A DNA stretch of 64,000 bases from Streptomyces cyanogenus (GTDB lineage: Bacteria > Actinomycetota > Actinomycetes > Streptomycetales > Streptomycetaceae). The stretch is taken from the NCBI RefSeq assembly GCF_017526105.1, contig NZ_CP071839.1, positions 4,642,001 through 4,706,000 on the forward strand, in the 5' to 3' direction. Numbering within the stretch: the first letter of the stretch is position 1; every line of letters starts with the position of its first letter. Both the position numbers and the translations under genes were made by a program. Of this stretch, positions 52,101 to 60,645 are shown in pieces. The notes under the pieces are model-generated. The model ran no database searches and was not told the DNA's origin. It saw nothing but the letters and a program-made list of their open reading frames with translations.

Positions 52101-52241
52101 GATCGCGGTGGTGTCGGCCTCGGTCGCTTCCGCGGAGCCGCCGCCCTCCGACAGGACGACGACGGACGCGGCCACGACGGCGACCGCGAGCGAGGAGACG
52201 GCGGCGGCCGGACCGCCCCGTCTCAGGGCGTGTCTGCCCAC
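49119..52241 (-). CDS. Large secreted FG-GAP/VCBS protein
   Basis: ATG 52241 (1,040 residues). A signal/anchor segment at 14-34 (AVSSLAVAVVAASVVVLSE). Residues ~40-680 have WD/YVTN-like or FG-GAP-like beta blades with repeated TVTT/WxxxxG phrases; ~690-790 resemble a FlgD-like Ig domain (LTGGATPDRVTATWNGRTA). The last ~250 residues carry about six FG-GAP units (DLSGDRCNDVLVR, DVSGDGRPDLLAR, DITGDGRADLLAQ, DITDDGRPDLVSR). An exported, calcium-binding beta-propeller protein that could bind polymer or cell surfaces. The protein partner is not known. Confidence 0.88.
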   Translation of the reverse strand: MGRHALRRGGPAAAVSSLAVAVVAASVVVLSEGGGSAEATEADTTAITLVDPSSTTPRTDRPYVAGDTGFLHRQTGRTGLLWTDYSTGRTVAVENADGVYTPGTGCTYIGSACRDAWYGSDSDLVALPATANDAYATLWDPATATSRKVSWNGSVQYGQGYYRALAGDTIVTTNSLIDKVDGEWRTRKVTGDATSVGSEDVLAADSAGVFVAERTFGTLRYIDIASAVNTTVFTNATYASHYVMSEDRIGWYQAGTAELHLKSRTDLTAAEQVVTLPADPGTLDGDPVLVGDWLLLPLSSSALGSRLLAVDVDDPSVQQTLLASAGAYTLAAGDGSALVSGGTDATDWWVRRVSEAEDGTLKLQKVQQAPAVENAKTGIALSRGSLRVAEDDPNATADTTSVRTLTTDGSATLTASEATASGSIHAALCPYEGTTCSALWGNLDARDVYLDANGGTDEGESLGDDRLVEIGGHYLDFGGQGGRIVDVSDDYAVFDSGGTTPAQYVGEFGQGQKLKRSVRAAALNGSTLWSATTTAGRLTSYSIPLAKTLTTVTVPGLACVPSELQAAGRWVYWACGTDSAGVYDTRAGTSTAVSPGDVLLGDGFTVRHDHGAGTLVLTEAATGTTRTIASDLAGKGPSTDRRYRWTVDEYTGLVAWFDDYERTHVTTTGIAPSAVTAFETSVGDYVAPGVSFQGTWVLSRPVTSWSLTFTSVQSGANGKATRTLTGGATPDRVTATWNGRTASGGYFPNGHFTWTLKATGLGTATPGTVTSGKGYLQRGAAVRRDFVSPEGPDGRGDLLTLNSSGGLTFHSGTGTGRFGDRYTGTGWPTTITAIPFGDLSGDRCNDVLVRYSSGALRLYKPGCGAAVKPSTSYTTLATSGWTQYNALTSPGDVSGDGRPDLLARNSSTGAVYLYKGTSDGKLASRVKLYDNWKGYKKIVGTGDITGDGRADLLAQDTSNNLYRYDGKGDGTFAARVKVLSNWGGSYNAVVGVGDITDDGRPDLVSRDSGGDVWRNSGDGKGSFGPRTRIASGWSGYKLLS

Positions 52242-52377
52242 GTGATGTTCCCTCCCCGCGAGGATCCGCGCCCTCGCACAAGTGGCCGGATCTTACCCGA
52301 CTCTTACCAGACGGGTGGTGACGGCAGGGGGACCGCTTGATCACGTTCACAACAACGAACCCCAGGCCGGTAAGTGA

Positions 52378-52689
52378 TCAGCCGCCCATCCACCACCGCA
52401 CCGACGCGACCACCGCGAGCAACAGGGCCGGCCCTGTGCACCACCACCGCATGACCCTCCGTACGGGCGGCAGCACCCACAACACCGCCGCGGCACCGGC
52501 CGCCCCTATGGTGAGGACGCACGCCAGGACGATGGCTGCGTACGCGTCGTCATCCCAGGGCCCGGACGGGCGGATGGTGAGCGCCGCCCAGCAGAAGCAG
52601 GCAGCGATGACGGTGAGCAGGAAGAGTGGCACGGCGAAGACCAGGCGGAGGCAGCCGCGGTCGTCGTCCACGGGGGAAGGGCTGTTCAT
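52378..52689 (-). CDS. Small three-span membrane protein
   Basis: ATG 52689 (103 residues), with three hydrophobic segments (FAVPLFLLTVIAACFCWAALTI; YAAIVLACVLTIGAAGAAAVLW; GPALLLAVVASVRWW). No catalytic motif; unknown function. It is divergent from the next gene. Confidence 0.72.
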   Translation of the reverse strand: MNSPSPVDDDRGCLRLVFAVPLFLLTVIAACFCWAALTIRPSGPWDDDAYAAIVLACVLTIGAAGAAAVLWVLPPVRRVMRWWCTGPALLLAVVASVRWWMGG

Positions 52690-52781
52690 CGGCGCGGTGC
52701 GCTCCTTGCGTCGTCCAGGTGGCTCATGAATCCTCGTCCGTGGGCTCGGGCGTTGGCCATCTACAAGGGGACCTGCCAGCC

Positions 52782-53660
52782 ATGACGTACAACCTCCTCA
52801 CCGTGGAGTCCCTGAGCCTCGGCACCGTCACAGCGGCACTCGCGCGGTGTCTGAACGTGCGCGAGCAGGAGGTGGACGTCGCCGACGAGGACACCGACCA
52901 GGAGCTGCGCAACTGGGACGCCTTGGTGTTCTGCGAAATGGCAACGGTGCTGGGGGACGTGTCCACGTCCCTGGACATCTACGTCCAGGAGTCCGTGCAG
53001 CCACAGCCCAGCGAGCGCCGGCTGGCATCGGCCTTCGCCCGGGTGGCAGGTACCGTCGTCCTCTTTCCCGCCGAGGAAGTGCCGCCGAGCGCGTACTGGC
53101 TGGCCACGGAAGACGGGCTGATCACAAGAGCACGCCTGTACGACTCGGGCGACGAGGAAGCCCACTACGTGATGGACAGGGTCGAGGCCCCCGTCAGCCG
53201 ACTTCCGCGTGTCACCGTCGCCCGCATCCCCGAAGTGGTCCGCGAACTGAGGATCGCCACCCCGGTCCTGGACGTTTTCGCCGGGCATCTGCACCGCATG
53301 TTCCCGGAGGAGACCAACACGCCGGGAACAGCGTTCTGGGAAGCGAGGAGTTCCCTGGGGGCCTGGGAGAAACTCGTCCGGCACATGGAATCCGCATGGG
53401 CCCCGTCCGGCTGGTGTCCACCTGATCTGTACCTTGAACGACTTGAGGCGAGGGACGAACTCGAGCGGGTGAGCGAACAACTCCCCGGGACGGTCTCCGC
53501 ACTGATGCACAACGCCCTTGAGTCCTTGGACGCCCTCTTCGCCGGGCTGACAGCCGACGACACCGACGGTCTCCTCCGCAAGGAGCTGCTTCCGGCGGAG
53601 GGCACCGCCTCGCCCCACGGATGGTGGTGGAACCGCCGCCCTGAGCCCCTGCCCTGGTGA
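52782..53660 (+). CDS. Hypothetical cytoplasmic protein
   Basis: ATG 52782 (292 residues), with AAGGGG upstream at some distance. Mixed alpha/beta with acidic N-terminal region (EVDVADEDTDQELRNWD); no membrane segment, signal peptide or recognised catalytic motif. The C-terminus contains a Trp-rich stretch (HGWWWNRRPEPLPW). It lies alone between divergent and co-directional neighbours. No function can be proposed. Confidence 0.72.
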   Translation: MTYNLLTVESLSLGTVTAALARCLNVREQEVDVADEDTDQELRNWDALVFCEMATVLGDVSTSLDIYVQESVQPQPSERRLASAFARVAGTVVLFPAEEVPPSAYWLATEDGLITRARLYDSGDEEAHYVMDRVEAPVSRLPRVTVARIPEVVRELRIATPVLDVFAGHLHRMFPEETNTPGTAFWEARSSLGAWEKLVRHMESAWAPSGWCPPDLYLERLEARDELERVSEQLPGTVSALMHNALESLDALFAGLTADDTDGLLRKELLPAEGTASPHGWWWNRRPEPLPW

Positions 53661-54027
53661 TACGGCGGGCCGGCACCCCGCTGTACTCCGGCTTGGCCGG
53701 CCCCTGCCTGAGACGCGCTGCGTACTGTGGAACGGGTGACGAGAAGCGAACTCGCGCTCTCAGCTCGGGAAGCTGTGGAGGTGCGCTTGGCGTGGTCGGG
53801 CATGAAGAACCCGCTCAGTGTCTTGTCCAGCGTTCCGGTGCTGAACGAGACGAAAACTGATAAGGCCCGTCTCGGCCGACCCTTGTGTTCCTTGCACTGG
53901 GGCAGTTGTCACCGTCCCGGTTCGCCCGCCGACGGAGGGCAGCGTGTCAGGGGGCGCCGTCGTTGTCCCAGAGGCATCCTGGGAGCACTGGTGAGCGGCG
54001 GGGGCAGCCGACGAGAAGGGTCCGGTC
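53661..54027. other. Intergenic region, nothing identified
   Basis: 367 bases between two + strand genes. A short, probably spurious reading frame (MKNPLSVLSSVPVLNETK) is visible but lacks a ribosome site and homology that I recognise. No hairpin or operator stands out. Confidence 0.4.
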
Positions 54028-55146
54028 ATGCGGGAGTCGTCGCAGGGCGTTACGGTCGTGGCTCTCCTGGCGGATCCGGACGCGCCGACGGAGATCGCGC
54101 AGCGCTTGGCCCAGGTGCTTCCTGCTCGACTCGCCGACAAGCCGGGCCAAGGGCGGCGGTTCGACGTCGAGGTGGTCAGTGAGCCGTTCACCGTGGGGAC
54201 CGAGGACCTGTCAACGTTGACGCGCCGGATCATGGACCGCAGGCGTGCGGAGCATTGGGACATCGTCGTCGCCCTCACCGACCTTCCGCTGCACTCGCAC
54301 GGGCGCAAGCTCGTGGTGGATCTGAGTCATGAGCTCGGCTTGGCACTGCTGTCCCTTCCCGCGCTGGGAGGTCTGCGGTTTCGCGGAAGGGCCCTGCGGG
54401 CGGTGGAGGAGACCGTGCTCAGCTTGGCGAGTCGGCAAGCCACTGGAGCCGGGGAACCTCCGCAGCGCCAGCCGCTGGGACGCTTCGTCAGTCGTCTTGC
54501 GCCTGTTCACCCGGGCCCGATCGGTGAGGAGGAGACCACCGATCTGCGGTACGTCGTCAGCGGGCCGCGCGGTTACCTGAGGGTGCTCGGCGGCATGGTC
54601 CGCGCCAACCAGCCGTGGCGGTTGGTGCCGGGTCTGTCGAAAGCCCTGGCGGCCGCACTCGCCACGGGAGCGGTCGCCACCGTGAACTCCACCGTCTGGG
54701 GCCTGTCCGAGGCCCTGAGCACGCCGCGTCTCGTGATCGCCATGGTCGGGTCCGTCGCGCTCATGATCGGCTGGCTGATCGTGGATGCTCACCTGTGGCA
54801 TCGATCGACGGAGGCCTCGCCGGAGGAGAGGAAGAGGACGGCTCTCTACAACGCGTCCACGGTCGTGACCGTGGGCATCGGCGTGGCCGTCTGTTACGCG
54901 GGTCTGTTGGTCATCAACTTGGCGTGGGCGCTCTTCATCCTCAACGACGAAGTCTTCGCCGAGATGACACGGACCCCGCTGCAAGCCACGGAGTACTGGA
55001 CGCTGTCCTGGTTCGTCGCTTCGATCGCCACGGTGGGCGGCGCGCTGGGATCCGGTCTGGAGAGCGACGAGGCGATCCGGGCAGCCGCCTATTCCAAGCG
55101 CGAACAGGAACGTCGCCGCATGCTGGCGGACGACCACGGTGAATAG
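54028..55146 (+). CDS. Membrane protein, unknown function
   Basis: ATG 54028 (372 residues). Residues 1-160 are cytoplasmic and look like an alpha/beta domain, with repeated Asp/Leu motifs. About residues 205-340 contain four membrane segments in two pairs (ALAAALATGAVATVNSTV, IAMVGSVALMIGWLIVDAH; VTVGIGVAVCYAGLLVINLAWALFI, YWTLSWFVASIATVGGAL), and a charged tail follows. Function unknown. It is the last gene before the dehydrogenase region. Confidence 0.75.
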   Translation: MRESSQGVTVVALLADPDAPTEIAQRLAQVLPARLADKPGQGRRFDVEVVSEPFTVGTEDLSTLTRRIMDRRRAEHWDIVVALTDLPLHSHGRKLVVDLSHELGLALLSLPALGGLRFRGRALRAVEETVLSLASRQATGAGEPPQRQPLGRFVSRLAPVHPGPIGEEETTDLRYVVSGPRGYLRVLGGMVRANQPWRLVPGLSKALAAALATGAVATVNSTVWGLSEALSTPRLVIAMVGSVALMIGWLIVDAHLWHRSTEASPEERKRTALYNASTVVTVGIGVAVCYAGLLVINLAWALFILNDEVFAEMTRTPLQATEYWTLSWFVASIATVGGALGSGLESDEAIRAAAYSKREQERRRMLADDHGE

Positions 55147-55213
55147 CTGGTGACCTGAGTCGAAGAGGTGTTCTTGGCCGGTGGCCGGCCGAGTACGAAA
55201 AATCTGCTGATCG

Positions 55214-55240
55214 TTCGACGAAGGGTCGTTTCACGTCGAA
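55214..55240. promoter_or_regulatory. Inverted repeat upstream of the formaldehyde dehydrogenase gene
   Basis: TTCGACG and CGTCGAA form a 7-base dyad with a 13-base spacer, ~215 bases upstream of the dehydrogenase start. AT-rich surroundings suggest a promoter region. Candidate operator only. Confidence 0.35.
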
Positions 55241-55455
55241 TGTCGACGGGGACCCGCACCGCACGCCGTCGGAGTGCCGAAGCTCCGCCGAGCAGGCCGG
55301 CGGCGGAACCACCGTTCCACCTGATCCGGGTGAACGGCCCGCAGAGGCGTGCCGGAGCCACGTACCCCGTCATGGCAACTTCCGAGAGTCAGGCTCTTTG
55401 CGCCGTCTCGTCATCGCCGTGCCGCGGTCATGCCGCGACATCGAGGGAAGTCATC

Positions 55456-56631
55456 ATGAAGGCAGCGGTATATGAAGGACCGCGAACGGTCACAGTGAAG
55501 GACGTACCGGACGCGAAGATCGAACACCCCTGCGACATCATCGTCAAGATCACCACCACCAACATCTGCGGTTCGGACCTGCACATGTACGAGGGCCGCA
55601 CCTCGTTCGAGTCCGGCCGCACCCTGGGACACGAGAACATGGGCCAGGTCGTGGAGGTCGGCTCGGCCGTCCGCAAGGTCCAGGTAGGCGAGTACGTGGT
55701 CCTGCCCTTCAACATCGCCTGCGGGTTCTGCAAGCAGTGCGAGCAGGGGCTGACCAACTACTGCCTGACCATGCAGCCGGAACCGGACCTCGCGGGAGCC
55801 GCCTACGGATTCGCCGACATGGGCCCCTACCAGGGCGGCCAGGCGGAGCTGCTGCGCGTGCCCTACGGCGACTTCAACGCGCTGCGTCTGGGCGAGGACG
55901 CCGCCGAGCGGCAGACCGACTACGTGATGCTCGCCGACATCTTCCCCACCGGCTATCACGCCACCGAGATGGCCCACGTCAAGCCGGGCGACCAGACCAT
56001 CGTCTTCGGTGCCGGTCCCGTCGGGCTGATGGCGACCTACTCCGCCCTCCTCAAGGGCGCCGGCCGCGTCTGGACGGCCGACCACCAGCCCGACCGGCTG
56101 CGCAAGGCGGAGGAGATCGGAGCCATCCCGATCAACACCGCCGAGCAGAACCCGGCGGAGGTCGTCAAGGAGGCCACCCTCGGTCTGGGCGCCGACAACG
56201 GCTGCGAATGCGTCGGCTACCAGGCGCACGACCCCGAGGGGCACGAGGACGCCAGCCTCACGCTCAACGGCCTGATCGACTCGGTCAGGTTCACCGGTGA
56301 CATCGGCGTGGTGGGCGTGTTCCTGCCCCAGGACCCCGGTGGCGCGGAGGCCCAGGGAGAGATGGAGGCCCAGGGCAAGGTCCCGATCGACTTCGGCATG
56401 ATGTGGTTCAAGGGCCAGCACATGGGGACCGGGCAGGCGCCGGTGAAGAAGTACAACCGCGCCCTGCGGGACCTGATCGCCGGCGGGAAGGCGGAGCCGA
56501 GCTTCGTCGTCTCCCACGAACTCAGCCTCGACGAGGCCCCCACCGCCTACGAGCACTTCGACGCCCGTGACGACGGCTGGACCAAGGTCGTCCTGCACCC
56601 CGACGGACACGGCAACGGCCACAAGCAGTAG
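55456..56631 (+). CDS. fdhA: Glutathione-independent formaldehyde dehydrogenase (zinc, NAD)
   Basis: ATG 55456 (391 residues), after GAGGGAAG. A zinc medium-chain dehydrogenase: catalytic zinc motif NICGSDLH, GHENMG, structural zinc Cys cluster CGFCKQCEQGLTNYC, and Rossmann GAGPVGL. The extended family traits (YGFADMGPYQGGQAEL, GADNGCECVGYQAHDPEG) and ~390-residue length fit the Pseudomonas-type formaldehyde dehydrogenase, which oxidises formaldehyde to formate with NAD and no glutathione or mycothiol. An SRPBCC protein and a second zinc dehydrogenase follow. Confidence 0.88.
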   Translation: MKAAVYEGPRTVTVKDVPDAKIEHPCDIIVKITTTNICGSDLHMYEGRTSFESGRTLGHENMGQVVEVGSAVRKVQVGEYVVLPFNIACGFCKQCEQGLTNYCLTMQPEPDLAGAAYGFADMGPYQGGQAELLRVPYGDFNALRLGEDAAERQTDYVMLADIFPTGYHATEMAHVKPGDQTIVFGAGPVGLMATYSALLKGAGRVWTADHQPDRLRKAEEIGAIPINTAEQNPAEVVKEATLGLGADNGCECVGYQAHDPEGHEDASLTLNGLIDSVRFTGDIGVVGVFLPQDPGGAEAQGEMEAQGKVPIDFGMMWFKGQHMGTGQAPVKKYNRALRDLIAGGKAEPSFVVSHELSLDEAPTAYEHFDARDDGWTKVVLHPDGHGNGHKQ

Positions 56632-56922
56632 GGAGCACAGGGCCGCCGCCCGCCTGCTCCCCCCGACACCGGGCCGGCCGACGAGCGGCGTCCGACCCCG
56701 GCTCCGGCCGGGGCCGGACGGGCAACCGTCGCCTGCGCTCCTGTCGTATCCGGCAGTGGGGACCAACCGTGTCCGGCTCACCACTGCGCTGCCGGCGGGT
56801 GACAGAAGCCGAGGATTGGCAGTGGTCCACGCGGAAACTCCGCCGTTGTCCACTCTGCGCCTTTCACCTTCTCGCTCAAGTGGCCGGCCTTCCGTTCACC
56901 TCACCGCACGTGGGGAGCACTC

Positions 56923-57861
56923 ATGAAGACAGACACCCGTTCCACCTCCCGCCTCCAGCACGATCCGCTCGTCCGCGGCCTCGGCTGGGCCAGCGCGCTC
57001 CTGGGCGTGCCCCAGGTCGTCGCCCCGGCGGGCTTCGCCCGGGCCTTGGGCGTCGGCGACGCCTTCCGGCACCGCTCGGCGACGACCGCCGTCGGTGTGC
57101 GCGAGCTGGCGGCGGCGACGGGGCTGCTGGGGCGACCGCATCCCGCCTGGCTCTGGGGCCGCGTCGGCGGCGACCTCATGGACCTGACGATGCTGACCCG
57201 GGCCCTGCGGAACCACAACGGCCGCGGCCTGGGCCGCACCGTCGCCGCGACCGCCGCGGTCACCGCCCTCACGGTCACGGACGTCTACGCGGCCGTGACC
57301 CGCACCCGTAGGAGCACCCCCATGGACCTGACCGCGACCACCACCGTCAGCCGGCCCCCGGACGAGGTCTACGCCCTCTGGAGGGACCTGGAGCGGCTGC
57401 CGGACTTCATGGCACACCTGGAGGAGGTGCGCGTCACCGGCCCGCGCACCAGTCACTGGCGGGCCGGCGCGCCGTTCGGCAAGACGGTCGAATGGGACGC
57501 CGAAACCACGGAGGAAGTCGCCGGCCGGCTGATCGCCTGGCGGTCGGTGGACGGCGCCGACATCGACAACTCCGGCGAGGTCCGCTTCGAGCCCGCCCCC
57601 GGCGGCCGGGGCACGGAGATCCGGGTGACCCTGCGCTACGACCTGCCCGGCGGGGCGCTGGGCCAGGCCGCGGCGCGCTACTTCGGCGAGGAACCGCACC
57701 AGCAGCTGGACGACGACCTGCGCCGCTTCAAGCAGATCGCGGAGACAGGCGAGGTCGTCCGCTCCGAGGGCGCACCCGGCGGCAAGCGGGCCCGCGGAGA
57801 GTTCCCGCAGCACCCGGCCCGGCCGCTGACCGAGGACGAACTGAAGGAGACCCTGGCATGA
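56923..57861 (+). CDS. SRPBCC protein with membrane N-terminus
   Basis: ATG 56923 (312 residues). The N-terminal ~130 residues hold about three membrane segments, DoxX-like in style (GLGWASALLGVPQVVAPAGF, TAAVTALTVTDVYA). About residues 135-290 form an SRPBCC/polyketide-cyclase-like domain (MDLTATTTVSRPPDEVYALWRD ... RLPDFMAHLEEV ... LIAWRSVDGADIDNSGEVRF). It overlaps the following dehydrogenase by four bases, so the two are coupled. The domain pairing suggests a lipid or hydrophobic ligand handled at the membrane; the substrate is unknown. Confidence 0.82.
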   Translation: MKTDTRSTSRLQHDPLVRGLGWASALLGVPQVVAPAGFARALGVGDAFRHRSATTAVGVRELAAATGLLGRPHPAWLWGRVGGDLMDLTMLTRALRNHNGRGLGRTVAATAAVTALTVTDVYAAVTRTRRSTPMDLTATTTVSRPPDEVYALWRDLERLPDFMAHLEEVRVTGPRTSHWRAGAPFGKTVEWDAETTEEVAGRLIAWRSVDGADIDNSGEVRFEPAPGGRGTEIRVTLRYDLPGGALGQAAARYFGEEPHQQLDDDLRRFKQIAETGEVVRSEGAPGGKRARGEFPQHPARPLTEDELKETLA

Positions 57862-59033
57862 AGGCGAACTGCTGGACGGGACGCAACTCGGTCGAGGTGC
57901 AGGACGTCCCCGACCCCTCGATCATGAACAGCCGCGACGCCATCGTGAAGATCACCTCGACGGCGATCTGCGGCTCCGACCTCCACCTGCTCGACGGCTA
58001 CGTCCCCACCATGCAAAAGGGCGACATCATGGGCCACGAGTTCATGGGAGAGGTCGTCGAGGTCGGCCCCGGCATCACCGACGGCAAACTGCGCGTCGGC
58101 GACCGCGTCGTCGTGCCCTTCCCCATCGCATGCGGCGCCTGCGCGTCCTGCCGCGCGGAGCTGTACTCCTGCTGCGAGAACACCAACCCCAACGCGGGCA
58201 TCTCGGAGAAGTTCTTCGGCCATCCCACCGCCGGTATCTACGGCTACTCCCATCTCACCGGTGGCTTCGCCGGCGGTCAGGCCGAGTACGCCCGCGTGGT
58301 GCTCGCCGACGCCAACGCCCTCAAGATCGAGTCGGACCTCACCGACGAGCAGGTGCTGTTCCTGTCCGACATCCTGCCGACCGGGTACATGGGCGCCGAC
58401 ATGTGCGACATCCAGGAAGGCGACGTCGTCGCCGTCTGGGGCGCCGGTCCGGTAGGCCAGTTCGCCATGGACAGCGCCCGGGTCCTCGGCGCGGAGAAGG
58501 TCATCGCGATCGACAAGGAGACCTACCGGCTCGACATGGCCGCCGCCCAGGGCTACACCACCATCAACTTCGAGGACACCGACGTCCGGTCCGCCCTGCT
58601 CGAACTCACCGGCGGCCGGGGCCCCGACAAGTGCATCGACGCGGTCGGCATGGAGGCCACCCACGGTGCCTCCCACGTCCACCTCTACGACCGCGCCAAG
58701 CAGGCGGTCCGCTCCGAGACCGACCGGCCGCACGCCCTGCGCCAGGCCATCCTGTCCTGCCGGAGCGGCGGCGTGGTGTCGGTCATCGGCGTCTACGGCG
58801 GACTGATCGACAAGTTCCCGGCGGGTGCCTGGATGAACAGGTCCCTGACCCTGCGCACCGGGCAGTGCCACGTGCACAAGTACATGAAGCCGCTGCTGGA
58901 CATGATCGAGCAGGGCAGGATCGACCCCACCCGGATCATCACCCACCGACTGCCCCTGACCGAGGCACCGACCGGCTACGACCTGTTCAAGAACAAGAAG
59001 GACCACTGCGAGAAGGTCGTCCTCAAGCCGTGA
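57858..59033 (+). CDS. Zinc-dependent alcohol dehydrogenase (fdhA-like)
   Basis: ATG 57858 (391 residues, four-base overlap with the SRPBCC gene). Zinc medium-chain dehydrogenase: AICGSDLHLLDG, GHEFMGE, structural zinc CGACASCRAELYSCC, Rossmann GAGPVGQF, and the C-terminal ILTHRLPLTEAP. It is close to the glutathione-independent formaldehyde-dehydrogenase branch and equal in length to the copy at 55456, but diverged. It probably oxidises an alcohol or aldehyde with NAD; its exact substrate is unclear. Confidence 0.86.
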   Translation: MKANCWTGRNSVEVQDVPDPSIMNSRDAIVKITSTAICGSDLHLLDGYVPTMQKGDIMGHEFMGEVVEVGPGITDGKLRVGDRVVVPFPIACGACASCRAELYSCCENTNPNAGISEKFFGHPTAGIYGYSHLTGGFAGGQAEYARVVLADANALKIESDLTDEQVLFLSDILPTGYMGADMCDIQEGDVVAVWGAGPVGQFAMDSARVLGAEKVIAIDKETYRLDMAAAQGYTTINFEDTDVRSALLELTGGRGPDKCIDAVGMEATHGASHVHLYDRAKQAVRSETDRPHALRQAILSCRSGGVVSVIGVYGGLIDKFPAGAWMNRSLTLRTGQCHVHKYMKPLLDMIEQGRIDPTRIITHRLPLTEAPTGYDLFKNKKDHCEKVVLKP

Positions 59034-59108
59034 GGGCACCGGCCGCAGCACCGGGGAAGCCTGGCTCGCCGCCTCACTCGAACCTGCCCCGGGAACGGAA
59101 GGAGAGCC

Positions 59109-59280
59109 TGAAGGACCGCTACCTGTCCGTCGACCGGGTCGCCGGACTGCTCGGCGCGCCCGCCGATTTCCCCGGCGGCTGATCGTAGAACGGCGCATCC
59201 GGTACGTGAAGGCCGGCCGGCATGTGCGCAATTGCGGAGAACGGGGTCGAGGAGTTCACGGGACTGGCGCGCTCCTGATG
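59109..59280 (+). pseudogene. Decayed excisionase/HTH fragment
   Basis: Split pieces in different frames read like a MerR/Xis-type excisionase: YLSVDRVAGLLGAPADFPG, then after a stop and frame change RLIVERRIRYVKAGRHVR, and a further shifted IAENGVEEFTGLARS. Several frameshifts and stops rule out function. It precedes integrase-like remnants, as xis precedes int in many streptomycete elements. Confidence 0.55.
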
Positions 59281-59715
59281 CGGGGGCGGTCGACTTCCGC
59301 GTCCACGCCGAGAAGTGGGTCGAGGAACGGGAGCCGGCCGTCCGAACCGAGGATCTGTACGGACACCTACTGCGCGGCGTATCGCCACCGTCGCCCAGGT
59401 CGACGCCCTTGCCGACGCGAGCGGTATCCGCTGGCGGCTCGTGGTCTACCTCGGCGCCTACGGCCCGATTGCGCCCGGAAGAGCCGGCCGGCCTCCGCCG
59501 CCGGGACGTCCACGCCGACAACCTCGTGATCCGCGTCCGCCTCGCCGAGCCCGAGCGGACCAATGGCAAGCGCGCTCCCGCCCCACCAAGTCCGGCGCGG
59601 ACGTCCGAGTCGTCGTACCTCGCATGGTTCACCGAGAAGGAACCTGACGGCCTGGTCTGGAGCGCGCCACACTGGGCACGGCGTCGAAGGACGCCGCCCG
59701 AGGTGCTTGCGTGAA
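59281..59715 (+). pseudogene. Decayed tyrosine-integrase fragments
   Basis: Pieces in at least two frames resemble a phage/AICE-type tyrosine recombinase: DFRVHAEKWVEEREPAVRTEDLYG, TVAQVDALADASGIRWRLVVYLGAYGP, and GLRRRDVHADNLVIRVRLAEPERTNGK followed by WFTEKEPDGLVW. Frameshifts separate them and the catalytic C-terminal block (HxxR...Y) is missing. It is the remnant of an integrated element next to the second cold-shock cassette. Confidence 0.6.
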
Positions 59716-59921
59716 CGGGCTCCGCGCTTGGTGCCGCTGTCTCCGTCGACCAACCCGGGGACACTCGGCGAGTGCACAGCCCGCCGGTTGGGTCGGAGGA
59801 GCCGATGCGGGTCTCTTCGTCGCGTTCCGCGCGGGCGAGTGGTCGATGCCGGCGGGCGACTTTCCGGGCCGTGGTCTCCTTCGGCCAGACGGCGTTCCGG
59901 ATACGGCCCGAGCCCACGTGT

Positions 59922-60266
59922 TCAGCCGGAGCCGGTACTGCCCGCCGATTCGCTGGCGGCACGGCGGTACTCGGCGTTGATGCGCTGCGCTTCCTCGAGC
60001 TGGTCCTCGAGGATGACGATGCGGCACGCGGCCTCGATCGGAGTCCCCTTGTCGACGAGCTCGCGGGCGCGCGCGGCGATCCGCAGTTGGTAGCGGGAGT
60101 ACCGGCGATGTCCTCCCTCCGAGCGGAGCGGAGTGATCAGACGAGCCTCACCGATGGCCCGGAGGAAGGCCGGGGTGGTGCCGAGCATCTCGGCCGCCCG
60201 GCCCATCGTGTACGCGGGATAGTCGTCGTCGTCCAGACGATCATTCAGAGGGTTGTCCGATGTCAT
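59922..60266 (-). CDS. MerR-type HTH protein (copy 2)
   Basis: ATG 60266 (114 residues). Closely related to the protein at 35729-36067 across the helix-turn-helix and wing (TTPAFLRA-GEA, ITPLRSEGGHRRYSR, ELVDKGTPIEAACRIVILEDQLEEA). The C-terminus differs. A perfect 32-bp palindrome lies 26 bases upstream. Its 3' flank is duplicated near 40.6 kb. It probably regulates the nearby cassette. Confidence 0.85.
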   Translation of the reverse strand: MTSDNPLNDRLDDDDYPAYTMGRAAEMLGTTPAFLRAIGEARLITPLRSEGGHRRYSRYQLRIAARARELVDKGTPIEAACRIVILEDQLEEAQRINAEYRRAASESAGSTGSG

Positions 60267-60291
60267 GTCACCTCGCTGTGCAACGCGTCGA

Positions 60292-60323
60292 GGGGCCCTG
60301 GTGCCGTACGGCACCAGGGCCCC
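60292..60323. promoter_or_regulatory. Perfect 32-base palindrome upstream of MerR copy 2
   Basis: The two 16-base halves are exact reverse complements with no spacer. It lies 26 bases upstream of the MerR start. It could act as a terminator or attenuator in the 5' UTR, or as a protein-binding site. Confidence 0.5.
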
Positions 60324-60578
60324 GAAGGAAATTGAACACCATCTGTCGGCCCTACTGCTGTGCCGACCTTCTGTTTCCGCTACCCGGCCCGGCAGAGGGG
60401 GGTGCGGGGGATCGCAGCTGCTTGACCGGGGACCACCATCCATTCCGGGGTCTTGCGGTACCCGGGCCGAGTGTCTCGGGCCGGGCGATCCTGATGGCGT
60501 CTGCTCCTCCGTTCCTCTTCGAACCAACCACTGAGTGAACCGGTACTGCTTTGGCAGCTCCCGGGCGTGCGAGCCGCC

Positions 60579-60645
60579 CAGTGCGGCTCTCGGTCCCGTC
60601 ACCGTTCTGGGAACACTCTGGCTTCGAGGCTCGAGAGCCGCACTG
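60579..60645. repeat. 14-bp perfect inverted repeat with 39-base spacer
   Basis: CAGTGCGGCTCTCG at 60579-60592 and its exact reverse complement at 60632-60645. The intergenic region 60267-60851 holds no gene; this dyad and the palindrome at 60292 are its only notable structures. Its origin (element end, RNA structure or operator) is unknown. Confidence 0.6.

Noticed and set aside
53727..54182. 151-residue frame before the 54028 gene
   Set aside because: Low-complexity Gly/Arg content, no ribosome site, and it overlaps the better-supported 372-residue gene.
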